64,000 nucleotides of DNA from Hymenopellis radicata (taxonomy: Eukaryota > Basidiomycota > Agaricomycetes > Agaricales > Physalacriaceae), in contig JADNRX010000223.1 of assembly GCA_015501595.1 (NCBI GenBank), forward strand, positions 26,194-90,193. Direction: 5' to 3'. The notes below the pieces were generated by a model. That model did no database searches, was not told where the DNA came from, and was given only the letters and a program-made list of their open reading frames with translations. A program made the position numbers and the translations under genes. Positions 54,463 through 64,000 of this stretch are shown piece by piece. Each line of letters begins with the position of its first letter. Within the stretch, counting starts at the first letter, position 1.

Positions 54463-57389
54463 TTAATAGAAGTACGTCTTGTTACCCCAACCGTTTCTGT
54501 CCTTCGCCCAGGCTGAGCCATCCCGATCGCTATGGAACACAATGGAAGCACGCTTCCCAGTGTAATGCAAATTGAAATGCGTGATACGGCACGACTGGAA
54601 GACCAGGGAATCCCCTGTATATGTTCGCACCACAAGTCCCGGCTCCTCCATAACTAGTTCCGCCCCAGTACCCTCATGGGCGCTCAGAACCAGACATATG
54701 TTCTGATCACCATGGTCCCGATGGCCTCGTGAGCAGGCGTTGAAGTTGACAACCACACCGCCGAAATGGTATACTGAAGGTTGAGGGCAGCCAGGTAGGA
54801 AATCAATATAGGCGTCCAGTACAGTGAAGTCGGGAATGAGAATTCGCATCTAACAAGGTTCAGCATGTGTGTATCGAATATGTAAAAACACACCTGCTCC
54901 GTTAGAAAGTCGCTGATTGGCTGTAATAACTCCCTTAAGGTATCCCACCGCTCATCGGAAGTGGCCTCTTTTGCCATTCGAGGCATGCTCTGAAAGATGT
55001 CGGAGCGTTTCTGCCCTGTCTTGTCCATGCGCCAAGCATCATCTACACCATCCACAGGCGCGTCATGGCCCTATATACACCCTCAGTATTCTAGTCCCCG
55101 AATCGTAGAAGGAAGGATAAGGACATACCCGGCGCGCAGATCGATTGTACATAGTGCAATGCAGGGCATGAAACCTATGTGGGCGTGTACCGTTCCGTGA
55201 GTCCTGATTCTGGATGACGTCGGGGAACGCAGCCTCAAGAAAGGCCATAAGGTTATCGCGATGCTGCTTGGGCACCGGAGGAAGCGAAATGGCGAATGGC
55301 TGATTGTGAATATCCATCAGGTGGAGAAACTTGTCGGATCTATCTTTCTTGGTTACATGCTCAGAAAGTTACAGAAAAGTATACTCACTCTAGACCAAGC
55401 TTGTGTCTGTCGAGCAAGACATAGCGAGCAGGATCTACCCGATAACCCCTCAACAGCTGCTTCTTCAGCTATAACCAAACTCAACATGCGGGCAAAAATT
55501 AATGCAGGATGAAACACACCTGCTCTTCGAATTCCGGTAGGTCCGAAGGCTCCAGAGCCAATGAGGCGAGTGCCCGCCGCTTTTCTGTATACGTCATGGT
55601 GGTGGAAGATGAGGCACCGCGCAGCGTGAAGGCATTTTGTGGTAAGGCGAGATTCAAGCAAGTCGGCACCTTGTGATGGTTGGGCCCTTGAACGCGAGCT
55701 ATGACGGTCAAGACATCATTCCAATGAACACCCTTAGAAGGAGATGCAGGGCTAGAAGATAATCTGTATGGTGATGCTGGGGTTAACGGTGGGGTTGGAA
55801 TCGACGATGGTGGATCTGGTTCTAGAGATGGTTCATCTAAAGCGAGAGGTATACGCTCCGGGAGGGTGAAAGAACTTGTTGCCTATTAATAACAGAAAAC
55901 AAACGATACAGGAGAAACTGACTTCATTTTAAATGCTCCGAAGAACTTGTCCGACGAAGACCAATATTGAAGGTCTACATTGTCCTTGACAATACCCAGC
56001 ACGTTGGCGTCCAAGAGCTGAACTGTATTCAAGGGGAACTCTTGTCGAAGACGATCGAGAAGCGGTCGGAAGATATGGCGAACGAGTGGAGATATAGGTA
56101 GGCCTATAGACAAAGTTAGAGTGCTTTCCAAATGCGCGAAGATGCCGACCTTCTGTAAGTCGTCGCAATATATAAGCGACTTTGGAAATGTCCTGAAAAC
56201 TGGCCTTTTCAAAGGCGGAGACTTCTTTCGCATGTACAACCAAGAGCATCAAGTAGACGCCACCAGCTTGACCCCATCTTGCCCAAGTCACCCCAATCGT
56301 ATGCCAGCGACGCCAAGCATTGAAGGTGTATCGTGGATTGTGCGGCTCAACGAAACGTTGCCAGATGCTTGTTAAATAACCCGCTCTGTCACTGAACCCA
56401 TGTTAGCAATGTGAACATGTTGTGAGATGCGAAACTAAACTTACTCAGTCTTGCACGATTGTATTTTTCCAGCCAACGCCACCATGGCTATAATTCGCGC
56501 GAATTGAGCGCAGGCCACGTTCTTCTCTGCGAGATAGCAACGGTTGGAGACAAAGGCAAGATCACTACCCTCTCCAAATGCCAACATCTTGCCGCTCAGG
56601 ACGTCACCGACCCATGTTGCGCGATAATCATGATCCTCCAGAAGCTTTAGCCCTTGTCCTGCGACGCGTGCTACAGCTCGAAGAAACACCGGCTTGATGG
56701 GTGTCAGGTATGGCTCCGCGTACATTGTGTAGGGACCAGAGGAGGGTACGTTGGACGAGGAGGAGGGTACGCCGTTTGAGGCGGAGGACTCGTGATTGGA
56801 GGAACTGGCCACTGGGCTAGAGGGAGATGCATTCATATGATCGCCTGCCTCTACATTCATGGTGACAACGTTTAGAGGAGGGAGGACAACACCACCACGG
56901 TGGCAACTGGAATTGCTGCGGCGTGGGCGTCGGCGTCTACGTCGTTGGCCCGCTTCTGCAGTCCGACCGCGTTCCGGCCTGTACTCTTCGTCGTTCGAAT
57001 CCAGTCGGCGCCGCTTATTTCGCCGCTTATTTCGGCGCCTGTCAGCAGCGCGCCGAACATTGCGCTCGCGCCATTTAGCCAGTGCCACGGCCGCCGCCGC
57101 ATCATAGGACGCGTCTGAGTCCACATTCGACTCCGCCTCCGCGTCTGACTCGTCTGACTCTACGTGTCGCTGACGAAGAGGAGTGGATGAGGGAGTTGGG
57201 AGAGTGAATCCTATTGTCCAGATATGGGAGCATGTTCGAAAAGAGAGAAGACCAAAACACACCTGGACCCATGCTTGAACCACTTTTCAGTTTGGCCTGA
57301 AAACTCAACAGTCCTGGAGTCAACAGGCTCTCATTGTCCGAGAGAATCTGCTGCAAGACGCGCAGTGACTCGCCATCGAGTTCGTCCAT
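54463..57389 (-). CDS. TET/JBP-type 2-oxoglutarate-Fe(II) dioxygenase
   Basis: A multi-exon minus-strand gene starts MDELDGESLRVLQQILSDNE. Clear exons are 57389-57263, 57210-56445, 56391 onward, an exon reading ATSSFTLPERIPLALDE..., an exon with NQPFAISLPPVPKQHRDNLM, one ending LQPISDFLTEQ (to 54894), and the last, 54849-54463. The last exon holds the catalytic core: VVNFNACSRGHRDHGDQNI (His-x-Asp), then ITHFNLHYTGKRASIVFHSD with the distal His and the Arg that holds 2-oxoglutarate. This is the form seen in the fungal TET/JBP expansion, which oxidises 5-methylcytosine and is linked with KDZ transposons. Exon 2 has a strongly basic region (RRRNKRRNKRRRL) likely to bind DNA or mark nuclear import. 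The junction near 56,160 is unresolved. No KDZ transposase is in the window. Confidence 0.75.
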
Positions 57390-57706
57390 TAGAAGCAGTG
57401 ATCGTCGTGGTAAGAAGGCGAGAAGGGTGGACCCTGCAAATTCATATGTTGAACACACACGCGTCGATTCTTCAGACAGGACGTGCCTCTCGACTCCATA
57501 TGCACAAGTTGGTATTAATAATAGTATTATGGAGTTTGAGTTGGGATAGGTAAATGATGAATACAAGTAAACAACAATGATGGATAATTCTAGTAGAGAA
57601 GGTACGAGGTGTGGTGTGCGACGTCGGTGGAGAGGTAGGATAACAAGTTCGCTTCGGCCCCAGTCACGATCGTCCCGTTGAACGAGTCTTGCAAACTAGC
57701 CCGGCG

Positions 57707-58250
57707 TCAAAGCTGGTCAAAGCTGGCTACAGGGCGGTGAGCACAAATACGAGGGGCGAGACGTGACGTACGCTTCAGCGACCTTGTCCTGCAGCTGTCG
57801 TGACGTGAAACATCTAAGCTCGCTATACGCTCTCGCCTCGCCGCATCTCCGTCTCCATGCCGGTCACGGCGTGAGCTCTCAATCTTTCGCTGATACCAAT
57901 CCTCGGAGTCATGTCGTATCTCCTCCACTGACAAACCTTGTGGCGAGTCTTGTTTGTTGGCCAGCAACAGCAAGGGTAGTCCAAGCATCTGGGGAGCGGA
58001 GAGTACGGTATCTACAGTGCTTCTTGGGTTCAAACTTGCAATCCAGGAGCTGGAAGACATACCGAATACTTCCCAGCCTTCGCTGAGACGCTCTCCGTCG
58101 TCGGCGTCAATAACATAGGCAACGGCGTGGCAGTCGTCATAGTATCGCGGCCATATGTTGCGTATTCCGCGTTGACCGCCAAGGTCATAGGATTGAAGGA
58201 TGGTGGAGGGAAGGGATATTTTGCCAGCTGGAGAGCGCGTCAGGACATCA
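57707..58250 (-). CDS. Arf-family small GTPase (ARFRP1-like), 5' part not found
   Basis: The segment GKISLPSTILQSYDLGGQRG...IRNIWPRYYDDCHAVAYVID is diagnostic of the ARFRP1/Arl3 branch of Arf GTPases, which acts at the trans-Golgi. It contains switch II with DLGGQ (G3). LLLLANKQDSPQGLSVEEI supplies G4 (NKQD). The part after SLDV probably continues in another exon. What is missing is a recognisable G1 P-loop (GLDxAGKT) and the G2 threonine. Minus-strand sequence from 58,250 to 58,800 has possible small exons but none reads as a P-loop. Either the 5' exons are very short and escaped me, or the gene is a 5'-truncated remnant. The exon bounds given cover only the recognisable part. Confidence 0.55.
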
Positions 58251-58469
58251 GGACACGAAAATAGGTCTTGATTTCTACCAGGCTCCAAAGCGGGGATGAG
58301 TCTAGAGAGGAAAAGCAGCAGCAACGACGCACCAGCAGATACGATCGTGAAAACGTCCCAAGGCCCAGATCTGGAAAGGATGTTAGAGAGAAGATCTGCA
58401 AGTGCAACAGCGATCAGTCGACCTTTAAAAGGTGAGAGACGACGAACCTGGGATTGCAAATTCAATGTT

Positions 58470-60368
58470 TGTTCATATGAACCCTGGCTCCAGCGCGAGA
58501 CAAAACGGCGACTGTGGGATGGTCGGCGATGTCGAGTTCAGAGAAACGAGAGGAAATGTCCGACGTGGGCGTGGTTGGGCGTGGTTGGGCGTGGTACGGT
58601 AAAGGACGCCTGTGATGGTCTGTGTTGGTATGACGAGATCACTGTGACTCGGCGTCGTCCATAGTGCTTCGTCCAGAGCTTGCCATGGTCGACATCGTCG
58701 TCGACTAGCTGCTCTTTCCGGGGCGCGCAATGGCGTTGTCGTCCTTGAACAGGAAGACGCAGCTCACCAGGCTCAGGCATGGTGGCAGACAGGAGGAAGG
58801 TGAGAGGGTGCTCGCTGGGTGAGACGACGGGAAGGTGACCGCGGGAGAAGTAGACCCGGACCGCTGAACGCGTTGTTTGTTCATATTGGACTGGGGTCTG
58901 TTGACACCAGCTCAACCAGATCACGTTACACCTATACCTTCGACGCGTACCGCGTTTCCCAGTGCCCACATCCTACCGTGGGAGGACTACAACTAGTCGT
59001 AGTCCTCCCACGCCCTCCAGGCGCCCCAGCGCTCATCGCCCGTACCCTCCCGACGTCATCACAGAATGTGACCGCCTCGCTACTCGCCTTGCCACTGCCC
59101 ACCATCAACAAACACGGTCAACAATAAACGAGGGTCAACCCAACCCGCGTCGACAACAGCAGTGGTGGTGAATAGGGTTAAAGGTGTGTAACCATAGGTT
59201 TCATTGTGCTGCCATAATGATGAGAGGACTTCAGAGTACATGGCCCTCCTCCACAGGCTACCAGGATGTCTTACCCTTGCTCGTCGCCTGCGATCGTCCC
59301 GGCCGACACAGGACCCTTCGACCATTGTCAAGACTGTTCCATCGGCCATCGCCTCCTCCATCCCTGATCTCGCGCCGCGCACCTGCCTCTACCCTCATCG
59401 CGTCAGCTTCGCCTCCCGACAGACGCGTTCCCGGTTCACCACCTGCCGCCAAGCTATTGTCGACGCTGTCTGTCGTCATATTGCAGCCTATGTCCGGATC
59501 GCGAGCTCATCATCGTGGGCTCATCATCGTGTCCGCCTGGTCGGTGTACTGTCACGTTGAACTGGGTTGAACTGGTCTTCATTCGCGTTGTCGCGTTGAA
59601 CAGGGTGTCGCGCCGTCCTGATTTGCGCGTCCTCGCCATCGTCTTTCCTGCCTCTAGGTCCCTCCATCCGATGTCGCCTTCCACCCTCTGGTACGGTATT
59701 CCTTCCTTCGCTCTTCTCGCTGACGTCTTTGTTGACAATGTTTCAGACTTTTTGGGGCTAGAGAGCAGTAACCGCCTTCAACGGAACGACTTGCCTCGGT
59801 ACCACGCCGGACTCGCCTTTGAATCCACGTTCTCTGGTTCAAGAACAGTTCCATACGCTTCTTGTTACAGTGCTGTGTTCGCATGACGGTTGGGTTGGGT
59901 AAGTCTTCTACACTCTTACTTATACAAGGTTTCCTAACGTCGTCCGCAGTTTCCTCTGCCGCCTTGACCGTATATCGCCGATATTGTGTCTGGTACGCGA
60001 ACGTTCCGCACAAAGGCGCGTATTTCGGTAGTTACCTTGTATAGCTCGTGCACGGCCGTAGCGGCACTGTATTCTTGAGTAGCCGCAGAACAAAGGAGGA
60101 GTTATTGTCCTGTGGAGCCCACAATAGCACTGGGTCATCTGTGACGGGGAACACCTGTCATTTTTGGCAGTTTAGAAAGCATCCTCGAATAGATGGGCCA
60201 CACTGGTGGCATGTTTGTGCAGTGTAGCGTAGTACCAAATATTTTGTAGCTCTGTTTATCAATGAGGGCTCTTTGGCGACATTATTTGCAGTCTTTGAGT
60301 GAGGAAAGGTATAAAGGCTGCATGTAGCTGGTGGATCGAAAATAAAAACTCTCATCCCTACTGCAACT
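58470..60368. other. Interval without a firm gene
   Basis: It contains a triple ggttgggcgt direct repeat (58,567-58,596), a 13-bp perfect hairpin (58978-59011) and a short GTAAGT...CGCAG intron-like element at about 59,898-59,949. Frames are numerous but none is convincing. Confidence 0.4.
58978..59011. repeat. Perfect 13-bp inverted repeat
   Basis: gtgggaggactac and its exact reverse complement gtagtcctcccac are separated by 8 nt (aactagtc). No T-run follows, so it is not a simple terminator. Confidence 0.7.
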
Positions 60369-63300
60369 ATGGACTCTTCAAACACCGACTTCTACCTTCT
60401 GGTCGAGGGGACCTCTTGTCATGACAAGTGCCCGGAGCATTGTCACTACGCCGACGTGGAGGGCAAGCCGAAAAAGGAGTGGAAGCCGAGCGACAACTGC
60501 GACTGCGGCTGTAAGTTGCGCACTCATAATATTCGGCCAAGGGTATGTTGTATTATTATACATGCCACGGTTCATACTTAACATTCTTATATTTCTAGCC
60601 TGCGCCACAGACCAGCACTGCCACCGAACCCAAAACAGACTCAACCCCTATTCCCGTGGATCCCCCTAAGGTTGGTTCAGACCCTCATGTCAATGTTCTA
60701 TTTTAGCTAACAGACGCGTAGGACTTCAACAAGGTCAACACTTCTGGTTTCCAAGGCACTACCAAGGATACCCTGCACGCGTCTCGCCCTAACTCGTCGA
60801 CTTCCTCGACCTCCTCGAAAGGAGAACCCTTCCACAAGGGTGGCTCTTGGAAGGGCTTCAAAGACCACGCTTTCACCCAAGCTCCCGAAAATCCTTTCCT
60901 CCAGGCCTCAAAGGAGCGTTCTGCCAAACGGCTGGCTGAATGTGAGAAGGCGGGCATTCGAGTGGACACCGACAAAGACGCCGACAAAGATGCGACCGGT
61001 GGAAATGGCGGGAATAAGAGGAAACGGTTTGACCCAGCTGAAGAGGTGTGTGCTTTGCTTTCGCTCATGACTTGTACTCACCCACTGCAGAAAATCAAGA
61101 CCCAATTAAAAAACACGACCGGACGCGACCCAGTACATCCCAAGAAGAAGAAAAAGATCGATACCTCCAAACCCATCACTGTCATTTGCATTCTGGTTCC
61201 TCACACGGCCAAGGTGCATGCTGGAGAAGCTCCTCGCCCGAACAAGGCCATGTATGAGACGCTGGCCCTACCAGAGAATGACTATGTTCGAAACCTTACT
61301 CTCCACAACCCAGGTTGTACATCTGAGACAGTCGACGCCATACTCCAGAGCTTCAGCCACATCAAGAGGACACCCACGCCCGGAGACGCCAACGAGGAGG
61401 ATCACTTTCCTTTCCAGCTCTGCGAATTAGCTGCCCAACACGCGAAAGGAGCGCCTAGCAAATTACGACCTACAGATAGATTCCAGTCCGGAAGGGCGTC
61501 ATACGCGGACTTGAAGAGGTAAGCTCTCCCTAGGTCGCTCTGTTGACTTTGCCTTACCTCTTTGACAAGTGCTTATACACGCTCTCAACCGTCTGGCATG
61601 CCTGTAACCGAATCACAGCTTTACATTTACATCGTTCTTGAGCAGAAATACGAGGATCTCACTCTTTTGACCCAAATGCCAAGCCGCCAAAGGAAAAGAC
61701 AAGCAAGAAGGTACTTTTATCTCAAAACAGTTGATTCAGAACTGAACAGAGTTTGTTAGCGTCGCCGTTCACCATCACCTACGCCTCCACAGCAGGAGTC
61801 CCCGAATACCCGCGCCGCTAAGAAGAAACGTGATGAACAACCTAAGGAAGACTCACCGATCCCTGGTTCACCGCGTGCTCGTTCTGCCTCTCCTGTGCCG
61901 GCTGGCCCGAAGTGCCCTTTACCCAAGGTATGAACTCCTTCATGAATCCTACACAAGTCTAAAGCTTTTGTGGAATAGCGTCAGTTATCTCAGCCTAAGG
62001 AGGTCGCGACTCTGGCGCGGCAGATGATGAACACCTATAGTCCTTTCATTCCGGGCACCCGTCATGATAGTAGCTATGGTGCCGGTGGGAGATGGGTATG
62101 TTTTTTATTTATCTCTCTACTTCAACGCTCATGACCTAATAGTCTGCTACTGCCATGACAAGTGTCTATTTCAAGTTTACTTCAGTCACCGGCTGCATCG
62201 ACAACATCAACCGCCTCCTTACCAGTACGGACGTTTTTGCCAAGAACCCAGATCTTGCGATTACCCTTTTGATCACCAACGAAGACTACCTGGACGCGTT
62301 TGCCCCCTTTAATACTGAGGCAGAGCGCATTCGGGAGGCTCCCGACCATCCTATTGAGGACAACACATCTTTCGTCAATATGTTTCGATTAGGCTCTCAG
62401 GGGATCGGCTATGTTGGCGATGTTATTCAGCAGATGTCGAGCATGGCTGTACGTCTGTCCCTCCTTCCCGGGATCTCTCAGTCCTCGTATGACGATTGAG
62501 AGAGCTACTGGAGACGTTGGGGACATTGGCAGGTAATATAGGTATTCTGATGGACTACTTCACTGCAAACGTTGACGGCGCGTACTGGTTCCCCACCAAC
62601 GGATTCCGCCAATTCGCAGGCTTGATTCGCTTCAACCGAACTCTCTTCTTCAACAACGTGGTAAGCTTTTTCTAATCCCTTTGAATATTCAAAACTGATC
62701 ATTCTGTAGCTGCACGGTATCAAGGATTCGGTGTTCTACAAGGGCCTCTCTGGGCTGAAAGCCCTTTTAGAATCTGAACCTTCAATTACGGCGGACGTTG
62801 TACAGGAGCACCTAGGTGTCCTTGCAGGTCATGCATCCGATCCCGCCCAGATGTACATTACTGTACTCGGGCGTGGCGCCTATGGCTTCGACTATCTGGG
62901 ATATATTGCCACTTATCTCCTGATGAAGATGCCTGTTGGACCTCACTATCACGCCATTACTAAGGTATTCGGGGACTTCTATCTTGCCGTTGCCTGGAAA
63001 CTTCACAACTACCTCCGTGTATGCACTCTTCTCTCTCTATGATTATGACTAACAGTGTCCTTAACAGTTTTCCGAAGCACTACAACCAAGTTCGCCCTAG
63101 CTTTGTGCATCCTGATGATGTCAAGCTCAATCTGATGACTGGCAATGAGGAGCCCATCGACACTTGTAAGCAGTTTGACGCTAGTACGCATCCTCTATTC
63201 TGTTTGGGGTGAATCTTCTGATGTTGGGTAGATCTCGGTCCTTGTCCTGATGGCCCCGACGAAACCTGGTATTTAGATTACTTGGTGCCCGGTGAGTTCT

Positions 63301-63812
63301 TCGCCCTACTCTAAGTTCAAGGCTCATTCTGTTCCAGATACCGTTCGGACAGCAACTTTCCAGTTCCGCGATCGACGTGCTCCTCCAGCCTCTTCATCGT
63401 TACCGTGGAAGACCCTCGCCTTCAGCGTATGGCCGATTTCATCAGGAAGCCTGCTCGTTGGGATGTTTTCGTGCGCGACCTTCGCACACAGTGGCCTCAT
63501 CCTATTCGCGAAATTCAGGCCAAGCTAGAGATGGATCTGAGGGCGGCTGGGGCTATTTTCTTCCCGCCTGGAGCAACCCGGTCCGAAATGGAGCACATAT
63601 TGAGGACATATCACTGTACTCCACAAGAGAAGCGTCGTCAGAAAGCAATCTTGATGCTGGTGAGTTTCTTGGTTTCGCGCTGACAAACACTACTTATACT
63701 ATGGCAGGTATATCATCCTGATAAAAATTCGCATACTAATGTTCGGCAAGGAGCTATCTGGGAGCGACTTTGCAACCTTATTACAGGCGCCATTGCCCAT
63801 GCTTTCCAGTAG
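60369..63812 (+). CDS. Long multi-exon protein with a C-terminal J-domain-like HPDKN motif
   Basis: Well-supported exons are 60369-60542, 60599-60670, 60722-61045, 61091-61518, 61760-61927, 61979-62095, 62143-62448, 62505-62660, 62710-63018, and a last exon from about 63,708 ending 63812. The N-terminus is Cys/His-rich (CHDKCPEHCHYAD, CDCGC). A Lys-rich low-complexity linker follows (KKKKKIDTSK; RRRSPSPTPPQQ). Then comes a globular part with DNINRLLTSTDVFAKNPDL, NTSFVNMFRLGSQGIGYVGD and ITVLGRGAYGFDYLGYIA. The C-terminus, KRRQKAILML / VYHPDKNSHTNVRQGA, resembles helix II and the HPD loop of J-domains, as found at the end of several basidiomycete protein families. Function unknown. Junctions near 61,560-61,700, 63,020-63,070 and 63,350-63,400 do not resolve in frame, so either a small error or a break is present. 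Confidence 0.6.
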
Positions 63813-63888
63813 AGTAGTCTTGGAATACTATTTGCTATTGTTGTCCTTCATCATGTGATGTTCTGAAACGCTCTTCCTTCCTGCCACC

Positions 63889-64000
63889 ATGAACGCTGAA
63901 AACCAACGCGACCATATTGAACAATTCCTCTCCCATTGTCGTCAAATTGTCAATGAGGCACGCTTTATCATCACCTCCTTCCGAATGCGGAGTACGCAGC
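63889..64000 (+). CDS. 5' end of a gene cut by the window edge
   Basis: An ATG in good context (gccaccatga) opens a frame of 37 codons starting MNAENQRDHIEQFLSHCRQI that runs off the window. It begins 77 bp after the stop of the previous gene, on the same strand. It is too short to assign. Confidence 0.5.
   Translation, partial: MNAENQRDHIEQFLSHCRQIVNEARFIITSFRMRSTQ

Noticed and set aside
1..64000. CRISPR arrays, rRNA genes, telomere repeats, KDZ transposase
   Set aside because: I looked for each because of the repeats and the TET/JBP gene and found no regularly spaced identical repeats, rRNA, (TTAGGG)n runs or transposase catalytic motifs.

Overview
The window looks like a stretch of nuclear genome from a mushroom-forming basidiomycete (Agaricomycetes). 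Its genes are cut by many 42-60 nt introns with GTRNGT-type donors, CTRAY-like branch sites and YAG acceptors. Its families are ones expanded in that class: basidiomycete BTB and F-box proteins, DUF6534 membrane proteins, an RTA1-type protein, a TET/JBP dioxygenase, and kinase-like proteins with an HRD loop and an N-terminal family domain. There is no operon structure, and I saw no tRNA, rRNA or CRISPR array.

Layout. 0.45-17.5 kb is dominated by a kinase-like family: a truncated copy (452-2023), two near-identical copies (2178-4346 and 12110-14278) that are part of a segmental duplication, an internally deleted scrap (11680-11932), and a divergent, apparently catalytically dead member on the other strand (15028-17482). 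Between them lie an intact BTB gene (6968-8315) and an intact DUF6534 membrane-protein gene (9288-10657). At 17.7-21 kb there is an F-box pseudogene and an intact RTA1-family gene (19812-20952).

21.6-32.6 kb and 42.9-49.1 kb hold a second, mosaic set of duplications. F-box genes lie next to tyrosyl-DNA phosphodiesterase (Tdp1)-like genes carrying N-terminal ubiquitin-interacting motifs (UIMs). Four Tdp1-like loci are visible; only the one ending at 30448 keeps all catalytic motifs in readable exons. The UIM exons are also found upstream of a gene with two RNase H1 N-terminal (viroplasmin-like) domains (25008-25807). The Tdp1 copy at 43.7-47.4 kb is split by a young 1,466-bp LTR element with 184-bp LTRs, a 5-bp target duplication and a gag gene but no pol.

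32.9-42.9 kb is gene-poor and full of repeats: a tandem triplication of a two-exon small gene, three 256-bp repeats each carrying a hairpin with pair-preserving changes, a TA-flanked MITE, and a T-poor minisatellite. 49.5-64 kb returns to ordinary genes: a DUF3472 secreted protein, an AT-hook protein, a third F-box copy, a TET/JBP-type 2OG-Fe(II) dioxygenase, an Arf-family GTPase fragment, a long multi-exon gene ending in a J-domain-like HPDKN motif, and the 5' end of another gene at the right edge.

Many otherwise well-preserved genes differ from their paralogues by single-base frameshifts, which means either widespread recent decay or unpolished sequence. Exon coordinates given here come from reading splice signals and frame by eye; where a junction did not resolve I say so.
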